Shown piece by piece: positions 11,103 to 23,555 of a stretch of DNA of 64,000 bases. Every line of letters starts with the position of its first letter. Position 1 is the stretch's first letter. The stretch comes from Labia minor (Eukaryota; Arthropoda; Insecta; Dermaptera; Spongiphoridae): NCBI GenBank assembly GCA_963082975.1, contig OY720350.1:40417851-40481850 (forward strand), read 5' to 3'. The notes under the pieces were generated by a model. It ran no database searches, had not been told where the DNA came from, and was given only the letters and a program-made list of their open reading frames with translations. The translations under genes were made by a program, and so were the position numbers.

Positions 11103-12090
11103 AAAAGGAACCCACTAGTAAAGTTTTATCCAAATCCATGACATAAAGACTAATTTGAATAATTACCAATAACAAAATAATTTCTATAATAATAAAATTA
11201 TACCTACATTAAAAACAATTTTGTAGACATTTGATATTAAAATGAAAACACAAAGGGCCAGTCAGCTTTTTACAAACACGCATGTGGTACGATCGAGTAC
11301 GATCTGGCGGGCGCCTTCAGCGCTATCTACAAGTGCTGCTCAGAAGAGAAACTCGATTCAAATCTCCCATTTAAGTTCCCCCACCCTCCACCCCCCACCC
11401 TGTTTTTACGTTTAGTCAGCTTCTTAATTAATTTTCTTTATTAAATCGTTTGAAATGTTTATCACGCTTAATATGAGTTGACAGTACAACACCGAAGGAT
11501 GTTGCATTTCAAATTGTCTTTCAGAGAGCTCTGTTAAACTGAGCATGCAGATGTGGCCCGAAATTATTTCCTTTTCATTCACTTGTAGTTTTTTCTTTTA
11601 TATAGTTTGTAACAACACCTTTTTCCGAGTTTGTTTTAATATATCCCTTATCACCTATTTAATAATTTATATTTTCTTTGTAACAGCATTTGATTCCTCA
11701 AGAGTGAGCAATAAAATATTTTATTATTATAATTGTTAATTGAAAACATACGGACCCAAGTTAATATAAAATAAAAAATGTGACTTAACATGTTTGATGT
11801 AGAGTTTAATTGTGAAATTAAATGAAAAACAACCAGACAATTCCAAGACATAAATATTGTATTTTTAGGTTTTTGTTTTTATCTTGGACAAATGTAAAAA
11901 TTAATGAAAAATAACAGAATAATGTCTTTAATTAAAAGTTTATTTTATATAAAATAACCAAAATTAAGAAAGGAATTATTTATTAGCATAATACATATAT
12001 ATATAGTTTAATATACACATAATTATATTTTATAAAACTTCCAAGAATTGGAAGAACATTTTTTTTGTTGTTGATGTCATGATTGATAAA
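11103..12090. other. Intergenic DNA downstream of ABCF1, with a GC-richer patch
   Basis: Bases 11250-11560 are clearly richer in GC (for example CGATCTGGCGGGCGCCTTC) than the rest but match nothing I recognise. The remainder is AT-rich and holds the ABCF1 3' UTR. Confidence 0.45.
11979..11984 (-). promoter_or_regulatory. Candidate polyadenylation signal of ABCF1
   Basis: AATAAA on the minus strand about 107 bases after the ABCF1 stop codon. AATAAA occurs often by chance in such AT-rich DNA. Confidence 0.35.
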
Positions 12091-15000
12091 TTATTGTTGG
12101 ACGGCTGCATTGGCTGCTATACTTGGATTATTAATAACCTCGCCAAGCTGTTCGAGTAATTCCTTTCTGTAATCATCAAAGTCGCCATCAACTTCATTAA
12201 TTGTTTGATGTTCAATTACCCATAATGTACATTCCGTTTCACGAATTAATCGTTCATCGTGAGAAACAATAATCACACCTGAAAAGAAAAAGGTGCTTAG
12301 TTAATAATGACATATACAAATGTTATTTATATTTCTGATTGAAATAATGAAGTTAAAATCGAAATTGGATTTATTTATCGTGACAAGATTAATGTTCATT
12401 TTTGTGCATTTTGGGACCATTCCTTCTCCTACCCGCTTTAGAAAAAAGATCAAAACAATTATGCGTTTGAATGCATCAACAGTCGATTTTCCAAATCTTT
12501 ACATGAATGGTTAAGAGCCAGAATTTAATTCTTTGTCCGACGATAACTCAGACGATCTCTCCATAATATAGTTTATTATTTAAAAATCATCACAGAAATA
12601 CCCATCCATAACTAAATGATAATATTTCTACCCCTATAACTAAACTATATATTTTTAATTTTTCCCCATCAACTATTTTAGAAGATATGTTTGATCAAAT
12701 AGCCTCCAACTTGGGACTTGGAATGTTAAGTTGTATGTGAATAATAATTTCAAATTTAATAAATGAGGGAAATTATCATCTCAAGACCCCAAAGAGCTGG
12801 TAAAGAAATTATGTCTCTGGACGATGTATTTAATACTTGATTATTATGTCCAAGAGTATATTTATAGAAAATTTTATTTTAAATTTTATAAATATTCTTA
12901 TAAAAAATGTTTAATCATGAATCCCGATTATAATAAAATAAAAAAATGTAATATACCTCCTTTATAATGATTAATAGCATCAGCTAACGCATCAATTGAT
13001 TCAATGTCTAAATTATTTGTAGGTTCATCCTAAAACAAAAAAATATATAAAATTAATTATATTAATAATAAAATTAATTTTTTATAATGCATTATCATTT
13101 CATTTACCAGGATAACAACATCAGGGGCAGTGAGACATAATTCAGCAAGTGCTACACGGGCTTTTTGACCACCAGATAAATCTTTCATTTTAATAGTATG
13201 TGCATTGGATGCAAGACCAAATGTTCCTAATTGTTTACGAGCTTTTTCATATGGTAAATCAAATAACCGCATTAAATATTCAGAAGGCGTTTCTTCTGCA
13301 GTTAAATGTTCTCCTGAATGTTGGTCAAAACGACCTATTCTCTGTAAATAAATATAAAAATAAATATAAAGAATTTGATTTGAATTGGTAAAGGATAGGA
13401 TAGTATAAGTTGAGAAATTTACAAAAATTCTTAGACATTTAACTTTAGAGAAAGTAAGGAATGAATAGTGAAGGCATTAACAGAATAAGGCTTAGAAAAA
13501 ATAAAAGAAGAAAAAAGGAAAATGGTTTAAATAAAATATAAAATATATAATAAAATAAACTTATCTACATAATCTAAATGTAAATAGTAGTAAACATGTA
13601 AATGACAATAAAAATAAATTATGTCGTAATTCATAATTATTTAGAGGAATTATTTTTCAATTTTTCCATATCTAAAGAATCTGTAATTAACCACAAAATA
13701 ATTTAAAAAATAAAATAAGAATAAATAAAGTTCATTCGATTAAAAGGAAAATTTAAATCAATTTTAAAATAATGGAAATAGAAAATGATAACAATTTGAT
13801 TTTTCAATTATGATAACCCTAAAATAAAGAAATAAAAAAGTATTAATTTTGAGAGCACAAGAAAATAAAAAAAAAGAATTGCCTTAGATAATTAATTAAA
13901 AGCAAATTAAGTGCTCTATTGGTAAAAAATTGGATGAGAAAATTTAACTAATCTTTGAAAATCAATACATTATTTTGAGTAAGTATTATACATGTTAATT
14001 CTGTGATATATTAAGTAGATCAAATAACTATTTTTAGATTTTATGTAGTTTAAATTTAAAAATAATTAAAAGAATGATGGATATTTCAAGTAAATTTTGT
14101 TTAATATTAAAAAAACTAAAAAGGAAATAAAAAATATTAATATTATGAACAAACAGGACTACCAATTATATTTATTCAACTATAGGATCATTTGAAATAA
14201 AACGCATAAAAAAGATTATATTATTTGAGATTAATTAGAGTTAAAGGAAATTTACCAAACGATGATTTCTTTTAAGATCTCCTTCAAGAGGAGATATATC
14301 TCCAGTAAGCAGTTTTAAAAAGGTTGATTTTCCAACACCATTTGGTCCTACAATAGCAATTCGTGATGAAAGGTCAATACCAAAATCACATTTATGGAAA
14401 AGTTCTTTTTGATCTGGATAAGCAAATGTAACATTATGCAATCCAAGAATTGGTGGTTGCAAAGGTGGAGGATCCGGGAAAGAAAATTTGACAATGTAGT
14501 CTTTTGGTCGTTGGAGGAGTTCTATAGGAGGTTCACCCTCAGCATCGCCTCCTTTTTGTGTTTTGGAGCGATTCTTTTCTTGTTTTCTAGTTAAAACTTC
14601 TTTTTGTTTCTTTTCCTAGGAAATCAAAAATAAAATATTTAATTTTATAAAATTTAAAAGAAAATTAAATTTTATAAAAATAAAAAATTTAATTTTTCTT
14701 ACTGCTTGTTTTTTACTTTGTCCATGAGCTTTCAATTCTTTTAATTTTTTTTCTTGTTTTTCATATGATTTAATTTGTTCTTTTTTCTTTTGCGAATGCA
14801 TTTTTTTAAACATACTATAGTTTCCTTTATAATAAAATAATTTCTTTTGATCTAAATGTATAATTTCATTACAAACATTGTCCAAAAAACTTTGGTCATG
14901 AGAAACTACTAAAAGAGTTTTTTTCCACCCTTGTAAATAACTAAAAATAAAAAAATATATTCAAATAGAAAATGCAATAATGATTAAAATAAAATTAATT

Positions 15001-18000
15001 TTAATTTTTGTTATTAAAATTTTATTAATTTTCTTATTAGAAGACAAATTTAAAAATTTTAATTTTTTTTCAATATTTATAATTTATTAAATAAAATATT
15101 CGAATTATTTTTTAAAGGTAGATAAAAATTATCTAATAAATCTGAGATCATCAAGGAAAGTATGAAAATAGATTACGAATCCGAATTCAATTTAAAAGTA
15201 ACTAAACAATCGTATTTGATATATGAATTTTTGATAAGTTTTATAATTTAAACATCTGTTTTATATGAGAAATTCAGATTTGGTGACATACTGTAATAAT
15301 TTTATAATTTAATTCTAGTTTAATTGTCTACTCACTTATCAAGCCAAATTACAGCATTAAGATCAAGATGATTTGTAGGTTCATCAAGTAACAAGAGCGT
15401 TGGTTCAATAAAAAGAGCCCTTGCCAGAGACACTCTCATACGCCAACCTCCAGAGAAATTTTTGGTTGCACGATTTTGCATTTCCCAACTAAAGCCAAGA
15501 CCAGCCAAGATTCGTCGAGCTCTAGGTTCAGCGGAATCCGCACCAATGACTTGAAGTTCTTCATATACTTCATTTAATCTTTCCTGTTGTTCAGTGGTAT
15601 GTTTCTTTTCTTGAGCTTTTTCTAATCGTTTGGCTTCCTCTAATAAAGAAGTTCGTTTTACATCGGCCTATGAAAATAAAATTAATTTAGAAATAAACAT
15701 ATCATTTTCATAATATAAGAATTTGTTTTATTTTTTAAGAATTTAATTGATTTTTAAATTAGAAGTATTCATTAAATTTTAATTTTATTCTTATATATAC
15801 TATTTATTTTTTATAATATTAATATTTATTTAATAAACAATAAAACTGAATTATTAAATGGATTCTGATATAAAATTAATTTGTATTGATGCGTGTGAAA
15901 TAACGTCATAAGTATAAAGAATTAATTTAAGAGAAAAGATAAAAATTGTTTATATGAATTAGTAAATAAATACTATAAATAGTAATCGTAACTTAATCAT
16001 TACCATAAGGACAGTCTCCACAGCGGTATTATCATCTGCTACAACTTCTTGTTCACAACAAAGTATATCAATTGTGGGAGGGATTTCAAAGGCCCTATTA
16101 GCCAAATGCCTTAGAAGAGTAGTTTTACCGTGACTGAAAAGTAATTTAATAAAATTATTAAATGAAAAACAAACAAGAATTTTATAAATAAATAATAATC
16201 CTATGAATTTAAAATTAAAAATTGAATTCAAATATAATATAATAAATAAAAATTTAAAAAAATAAATTTTTAAATTCATATTAATAATGAATGATCAAAT
16301 AGATAAAAAATAAATGATATTTCTATAGTAGACTAACAATTTGGCAATTATTGTATAAAAGACGATCTAAAATATAATTTTACATAGAAAAATAGTCAAA
16401 AAATTGAAATTTATATATTATATAGATTATTATATATATTTATATATTTTTAATTGTATGAAAAATTAAAAATTATACCCATTAGGTCCGACAAGACCAT
16501 AACGCCGGCCTTGTGCAATAAGCAAATTAGCATTAACAAATAGATCATTTCCTTTTGCTGAAATACTGAAATTTTCAACTTTAATATCTACTGCATGCTC
16601 AAATGCTTGCAATTGACCGGCAGATTTTTGTGTCTGTGATATGGTAAAATTTTCGGTCAATTCGCTATGACCTTGACCGCCTTTTTTTGACATCGCTTCT
16701 TTTTGTTTTTCATATTCCATCTAAATTTAAAAAAAATATTTTTAAAAATAAACTTAAATTTAAAGAAAATTATAATAATAGATAATTATTTAAACATATT
16801 ATAAACTAAATTAAAATAAAATTTAAAATATAGTTTAGTTTAAATGTTAATGTATATATTATATAAACTAACTATACATATTTTTCCAAAAGTTTATATT
16901 TTGGAAATATATAAATTAAATTTTTTTATATTCTTATTAAAAAGTGTATATCATGTTTTTTAAAAGACAAATTGAAATTGAAAATAACTTTTCTTCAAAT
17001 AAAAAAAGTAAAATGATTTAATATTAATTTTTATTTATGAAAATTTTTCAAATTTTATTTTTAAAAAATTAAGAAAGGAAGGTTTGTGATTATAAATAAG
17101 ATTCAAATTTTTTTTTAAATAATTTTGACAAAAATTAATTCAGTCATTAAAAAATTTACATCTATAAAAATAACAAAATAGGGGGTTTGCACACAAGCAG
17201 CCAATATATCAGTATCTTGGGTGTTTATGAGAGGCTGCTCAATAGAAGTCCAAGAAGTTTTGTAACAACTGGTTACTAAACCTTTTGGCTGCATCATTCA
17301 GGCAGAGTAATAATCCGGGGCCTGGTTGCTTAGTATGCAAGCGCCCTTATAATTTAAAAAATTTGATTTACAAAATAATAAATAAATAATTTATAATTTA
17401 ATTCAAGTATAATATAAAAATAAAATTAAATAAATAATTAATTAAACAAAGAAAAATTAAATAATATTGATTTTACAAATTGTATATATATTTTATACCT
17501 GTTTTTTTAATTTTTTCTTTTCTTTATGTGTCAATTTTTTTATTGCTTTTTCCATTTCATCTAAAAATGAATAAAATTTATTAAGTATTATAAAAATAAT
17601 CATATCATATTTCTTTAGTAATAAAGCTAAACCTTTTTCTTTTAAATCTTTGACATCTTGTTCTGATTCATTTTCTTCTCCTTCATCCATTTCTTCTTTT
17701 CCTTCGTCATCTTCATTCTGTTCAGAAACTGGATCAGGCTCAGGAATAGGTTCTTTTATTTTTTTATCCTTTTTTCCACTTTTCTTGCTAACTTTTTTTT
17801 CATTTTTCTTATCTTTTTTATCTTGTTCAATTACATTTTCTACTTCAATCTCCTCTTTATTTTCACTGCTATCACTTCCAAGAGAAGATGATTTACTTAG
17901 TGGTTTCTTTTTATTATTTTTTGTCAATTTTGCATTTTCTTTTTGATCAACAGGTTCACCTACGATTTTCACTTTCTTTTCTTTTTTTACTGATTTGATT

Positions 18001-18554
18001 TCTTCTTCTTCTTCATCACTGGGTAATGGAGTAGGTTCACTTTTCTTTTCCTCTTCTAATTCCTCGTCTTCATCCATATCTTTTCTCCTAGCATTCCTCT
18101 TTTTCTTTTCTTTCTTTGTAGATTTTCCCTTTTCCACCTCATCATCATCAATTTCATTTGGAATTGATGGTTTCTTATCTTTCTTTTTTTTATCTTTTTT
18201 TGTTATTTTGACATCTTCGTCAGAATTTTCTAATGATAATGTTGCCAATTTATTTTCAATTGTTTCATCATCTGACCAATCATCATCTTTCTTTTTACCT
18301 TTACCTTTTTTCTTAGGTCCTTTATTAGCCTGAGGTTTTACCTTAGCACCTTCTTCTTTTTTGGGTTCTTCTTCGATGGTTGGTTTATTTTTAGAACTCG
18401 ATTCCTCATCACTCCAATCGTCATCTTTCTTTCCCTTGCCTTTTTTACCTTTTTTGCCTTTCGTTACCTCTTGGCTAACAGCTGCCCCGTCAGTTTTATC
18501 TTCAGGAAAATCATCATCAACATTTTTCTTGGATTTACCTTTTTTTGGTGGCAT
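12091..18554 (-). CDS. ABCF1: ATP-binding cassette sub-family F member 1 (ABC50), 10 coding exons
   Basis: Coding exons (minus): 18554-17633, 17560-17499, 16720-16479, 16133-16004, 15667-15336, 14940-14703, 14615-14256, 13341-13108, 13029-12957, 12278-12091. All introns are GT-AG and the phases close, giving 926 aa (human 845). The start [10 protein letters not shown] opens a Lys/Asp/Glu-rich region of about 330 residues, as in ABCF1, which in vertebrates binds eIF2. Two soluble ABC cassettes follow. Cassette 1 has Walker A GPNGHGKTT (about 405-413), signature FSGGWRMR and Walker [13 protein letters not shown]. Cassette 2 has Walker [10 protein letters not shown] (about 732-740), LSGGQKAR (about 817) and [12 protein letters not shown]. 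No membrane segments, as expected for the ABCF class that acts on ribosomes. An intron splits the glycine codon inside the first Walker A. The 72-base first intron is in frame and free of stops, so its retention would add 24 residues. Confidence 0.96.
17181..17346. mobile_element. Candidate miniature inverted-repeat element in an ABCF1 intron
   Basis: GC-richer 166-bp block in the intron between coding exons 2 and 3. The left end GGGGGTTTGCACACAAGCAG pairs imperfectly with the right end, whose complement starts GGGCGCTTGCATACTAAGCA. No target duplication or second copy was found, so the family is unknown. Confidence 0.35.
17561..17632 (-). other. Short in-frame intron (or retained exon) of ABCF1
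   Basis: Bounded by AAAAAG|GTTTAG and TTTTTAG|ATGAAA. The 72 bases would encode 24 mainly hydrophobic residues ([18 protein letters not shown]), quite unlike the charged sequence on both sides, so splicing is the better reading. Confidence 0.7.
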
Positions 18555-19695
18555 TTTTTTTTAATGAAAATTTTAAATTAACAAGATAAAATTTAAAAAT
18601 AATTAAAAAGAAAATGAATTCTAAGAATATGACCGAATGAATATAAATAAGGTTATCAGATGCAAGTAAAAAAAATGTGACTAGTTATAAAAGATTTGAT
18701 TTTCATGTGAACTTGCCTTTCACTAGACTTAAATTATCAACATATAAAATAAGGATTCAAATTTAAATATTTATAAAATATATAATGAAATTATTATTTA
18801 TTTTTTTAACTATATATAAATATATTAAATATTAATATTAGAAATTAGAAATATTTTATGAATTTTTAAACAAATATACAATAATTAAATTAATAATTAA
18901 ATTAAATTTGGTATAAATAATACGTGCAAAGATTTGGCTTAGCATCTTTTGAATTTGAAATCATTTAGAAAAATTATTAAAAGTGTTTCATGATAAAAAA
19001 TAAAATTACTATTGATTCTTTGAATCTCATATAATAATAATAATAATTGAATTATTAACACAATTTTATATGAATATTAGATTATGTAATTTATCTAATA
19101 TTTTTATAAATCTAATCTAGTAAATAAATTTGTTTTTTATATATAATTAAATTTCAATATTTTTATATTTATTTAACACTTAATATGAATTTATTTCACA
19201 TGTTGTACGTAACAATAGAGAAAGTTCTATCATTGCTTTAAATTCATTAAAATAAAATAAATAAATGCAATTTCATAGAATCTTATTCATTTAATCTTGA
19301 AAGAGAAAGATATTTCATTGAGACCTTCGTAACTTTTGGGTACGTTGATTATATTTAATTATGGAATTGATTCTCTAATTCAGACATTGAAAGCTGTGAC
19401 GTGCTGTGGCGAGCATATGACATGCCTGCCACAAGTGACACGTTTAAAAGATTTGATGGCACGCACAAAGACAAAATTATTTTTCTAATAATTCTAACTT
19501 TTTTTCAATTGAAATTAATTAAAATTTCACAATCAACAAATTAATTTATAATTTATGATATAAAATTGCAGAATTGAATATTTATTTGTCTATCTTACAA
19601 TTAGTAAGTTAACTAAAAACGGAAAATTGTAAAATTTGAATGTGGACACTACAGTTTATTAGTAAGATATAAACCCATAAAATTATGAAAATTAG
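18555..19695. other. Region upstream of ABCF1
   Basis: It should hold the ABCF1 5' UTR and promoter, but no TATA-box or initiator can be singled out in this AT-rich DNA. A GC-richer patch at 19390-19450 (GACGTGCTGTGGCGAGC) resembles the inner part of some hAT elements, without ends. Confidence 0.4.
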
Positions 19696-20917
19696 CAGTG
19701 GTGTACCTAGAAATTTTGCCGCCCGGGGCGATCTCCAGTTTGCCGCCCTTTTTATTATAAGTCAATCAAATAGTGGTTTTTATAAATTAATACACATAAA
19801 TAAATTATTAAGTTATTTAATCAATATTAATTAATACACAAAGTAAATTTTTTTACACATATTTGTATGCACTCGTAAACATATTAATATAATATTTACT
19901 CTTCTAGCTTTCATACTAGAAAAATCGTGTATAACAGAGGTTCTTAAACTGTGGTCCGCGGACCCCTGGGGGTCCGCGAAGCCTTTACTGGGGGTCCGCA
20001 AAGCCATCGTACAGGTGCACGAGAAAATGATGAGTTAGTTAAAACTTTAATTAATATAAAAGAAGCGATGGCATGGCTTTGTGAGGAAACAGAGATCAAA
20101 TACCCAAATTCAACGAAATGTGCAAGAAAACTATTGCTACCGTTTCCATCTTCATATTTAGCTGAATTTTCTTTCTTCAATATTATAATTTCTAATAAAA
20201 TGTGTTCTACTATATGCAAAAAAATCGTTATTCACCAATCACTGTTAGAAATATCCATCATATATCCTTGTTCTTATGAGATCGTAAGCCAGAAATTAAC
20301 TAATAAAATGACGTAAAGTACCTAAAGTTGGGATGGGGTCCGTCAAAAATTTTTTTTTTTCAAGTGGGGGTCCGCGGAGTACAAAGGTTTAAGAACCTCT
20401 GGTGTATAATGTTCCCAAAATTTATATTGATATTTTTTCCGCCGGCCCTGCTTTTCAAAAGAAAAATCGATGATTTAAAAAAATATTGGTATATCACTTC
20501 AAAGTAATCATATAAACTTTTCAAAAGAAATGACATTTATAAACTGATATCAAAAAATTTTAGTTAGGAAAAATTGCCGAACAAAATCGTAAAGATGCGT
20601 TTACGAATTCAACGAATTTTAATGAATACAATAAAATAAAATTATTATCGTGTTCTTGGAATTAGAATTCAAAATTTACACTAAAATGCATTTATATACA
20701 CCGAGGAATAATATTCGAAATCATATAGTTGATCATAATTTATATAAATCAAATAGTAAACTTATAATATTCATATTAATCATTTATTATTCAAGAAAGA
20801 AAAAAAATAAATATGAAATGAATAAGTTGCTTTTTACAACTATAACTAAATATAAAAAATGCCGCCCCAAGATAAGTGCCGCCCGGTGCGGACCGCACCC
20901 CCCTAGGTACGCCACTG
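19696..20917. mobile_element. hAT-type miniature element, outer member of a nest
   Basis: Inverted ends CAGTGGTGTACCTAG and CTAGGTACGCCACTG, with perfect 8-bp target duplications AAAATTAG at 19688-19695 and 20918-20925, as made by hAT transposases. It is 1222 bp including a younger hAT element at 19935-20401. Subterminal GCCGCCCGGGGCG/GCCGCCCGGTGCG blocks extend the symmetry. No transposase can be read in the remainder. Confidence 0.92.
19935..20401 (+). mobile_element. hAT element with transposase C-terminal remnant, nested
   Basis: 467 bp with ends CAGAGGTTCTTAAACTGTGG and its inverted partner ending GGTTTAAGAACCTCTG. Perfect 8-bp duplications GTGTATAA lie at 19927-19934 and 20402-20409. 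An open stretch contains KLLLPFPSSYLAEFSFF, which matches the C-terminal dimerisation segment of hAT transposases (usually LPF..TYL.E..FS). The catalytic part is absent, so the copy is non-autonomous. Confidence 0.93.
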
Positions 20918-21298
20918 AAAATTAGTATTTTTCAAATTTTTTGTACATGAGATATATTTTCAAAATTTTTTGGAGTCGTGCAACACTTGTTAAAAGAAAA
21001 TGTTATAGGAAAATGTTACTATAGGAAATTTATATAAAAAGAATTATTAATTTCTGGTAGAAAGTACTATATAAATACTTAAATAAATGATTCTAAAAAA
21101 ATAATTTAAATATGTGGCATCTAGCATAACAATTTTAGCTTTCTTTGCTTCATCAGCTTTTTATCTATTATCACTGTGGCTCTTCCCTCTAATATACATA
21201 TTTTCTTTCCCCTCCCCTTCTGGCCACGTGCCCTGCCCATTGCAGCCTTCTCGATTTTATAATTCTAACTCACAGACACTCACAGAGCATCCATATGT

Positions 21299-21424
21299 TC
21301 TAACTAGATTTGGAGATACATAGAGGTCATGTAAATCCACGTTATGCAGTCTTCGCCATTCTCCGGTTTCTTCATCTTTCTTTGACCCATAAATGCTGCG
21401 AAGAATCCTATTCTCAAATACTCT
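21299..21424 (-). pseudogene. LINE reverse transcriptase C-terminal fragment
   Basis: The minus strand reads RVFENRILRSIYGSKKDE, then ETGEWRRLHN and LHDLYVSPNLVR. This is the very common C-terminal tail of invertebrate non-LTR elements, where relatives read like RVFEN..LR.IFG.KRDE.TGEWRKLHN. The remainder of the LINE is absent. A family A fragment abuts it at about 21434. Confidence 0.85.
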
Positions 21425-21433
21425 AAATCTAAT

Positions 21434-21590
21434 CTGTGTACGTCTATATGGACACAAAGACGGACAGACATCATGCTAAAAATACTTTTTTTCTGTTAAC
21501 AAAATGCATGATTAGTAGAGATATGTAAAAATCTTCACATGTGAAATTTGGTGTGAAAACAATACCTCCCTTACTATCGTCGGTCGGTAA
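21434..21590 (-). mobile_element. Family A element, copy 3, 5' fragment
   Basis: Only the 5' portion is kept, from TACCGACCGACG (minus strand, ending at 21590) to just past the GTCY microsatellite. Confidence 0.75.
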
Positions 21591-22679
21591 AAAAACAATA
21601 AACTAGATTTTAAAAAATAAACAAAAGGCTTTAAGAGAATAACAACTTGTTATTCTATTAGATTTAATTTATAAAATAAATATTATAAGAATTAATTGAA
21701 TTATAATAAGGAATAGCCTATTATTATGGGACAAAAGGCTTATATCATTATTTCATTCAAATTATGTTTTATCGAAAAAATATCAAAATTAGAATCTAAA
21801 AAATATCAATTTGTGAGTATTCCAAGTCTTTGGAGAAAGAGAATAAATTCAGGATCTTTGAAAATAAATGTTTCTTAGAATATATTAATCGAAAAATTAG
21901 AGGAAATTGCTAGAGATTACAAAACGAGGATATAAAACCAATGCGTTCCCTACATTTATTAAATTTAAATAATAAATTTTAGAACTCTTTGATTGGAGTA
22001 ATATGTAGATCTTTTGGTGTATCAAGAAGTTTGTTTATAATATAATAAAGGATGCAACGAAATGGATGAAAAAATTGGTTTAAAATTAAGAAAAAAATCA
22101 TATACATATATCATAATTTCATTTGAATACTAGTTTCCTTTGTATGATTGTTAGAGACCATCTGACATATTTGTTTTATTTTGATTAGCGCTTTTATAAA
22201 AGTATAAATAATAACAATTTAGACATTTATTTAATTATGCTTTTGATAAGTGTATAAATATTTAATTATTATTTTAGAGTAAAATGATCATAGGTCCTGA
22301 TGAAACTATCGATAGATTTCGAAACGTCAACTAAATAGAAAAAAAGGATAATTCATTCTATTTTATTTTTCATTCCATCATTGTTGCATATAATATTGTA
22401 GATAAATAGCTACATAGTTAATTAAAATACTAAATTTTTATTTAAAATGTATTTTGAAATAAATCAAGTTGGCTTTATTTTTATTTTTTGACTATTAAAC
22501 ATTATTACATTTAGATTTGAAATAAATTTCAAATATTATTAATTAGGTTTACTAAATAAAAATAAATTTAATTGATATTATTTAATATTTAAATTAATTG
22601 GTTAAATAAATTATATTTGGTTTATTTTTATTTATTTATATATTATTTTAGAAATAGATAAGTTAAGAGATCCTTTGTA
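21591..22679. other. AT-rich DNA upstream of CK2 beta
   Basis: No gene recognised. A hammerhead-ribozyme-like phrase lies at 22297-22328 and is reported as a finding. Presumably part of the CK2 beta promoter lies near 22600-22680, but no element is diagnostic. Confidence 0.4.
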
Positions 22680-22789
22680 AGAGGCGCTGCTAGTTTCCGG
22701 AGCTCCAAGACTTCACTTGGGAAGCTTTGGCTAATGTCTCGTCAACATTAGCCTCCCTAAGTAAGCGTGGCGAATCAAGGAAAAAAGAG
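22680..22789 (+). other. Probable non-coding first exon (5' UTR) of CK2 beta
   Basis: A GC-richer island ends in AAAAAAGAG|GTAAAA, a fair splice donor, 762 bases before the acceptor of the ATG exon. CK2 beta genes commonly begin with a non-coding exon. The start is approximate, and an alternative donor GTAAGC lies at 22761. Confidence 0.5.
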
Positions 22790-23555
22790 GTAAAATTTTT
22801 ATATACATAGCCTATAAGATGCAAATAAATTCTAAAATTATTTTTCTAAATATTTATACTATCAAAATTTGTTCTAAAAATTATCATATTACAAAAATAT
22901 CTAATTTTTAATGTCATTGATATACCATACAAAAGTCAAACTAAATATTTTTTTTAACCGAAACGATTAATTTATTATTTTTAGTGCCTTTCTTTTTCTA
23001 AACAAATTATTTAAACATCTATTTTTATATATTCTCTGATTTCTTAAAATATTATTAAGTCTATTTATTAAGTACAGTGAATTTATATAATAAATAATAT
23101 ATATATATATATATATATATATTTTGATTTTAAAATATGGTATGAAGATTTCTTTACTTTTTAACTATTAAAAGATAAAAAGGATTTTATTTAGGTAATA
23201 TCTTTGACATTTTCTATATAAATTCTTAAATAAATATTGTTTATTTTATAACTAAAATGTATAAAATTAAATAAGATATTGAGAAAACAAAAACTTTAGA
23301 ATTCTTATAAAAAACAAATTATATAAATTTTTATTTTTAAATAATATCGTAATATTCTCTTGAAAAAAATTTAGTCAATATTTAAATAGACAAACCTCAC
23401 CCATTTATTTATTATTAATTTATTTATTTTAATATTTTAACTGTAATTTAAAACTAAAGTGGTCATATAATTTATCCCAACATAAAATATTTTATCATTA
23501 AAAATTTGTAATATAAATTTTATTTCACATTTTGTTATATTATATGTTTAGGAAA

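Noticed and set aside
17650-18333. Serine/phenylalanine-rich plus-strand open frames
   Set aside because: Antisense reading of the Lys/Asp/Glu-rich first exon of ABCF1.
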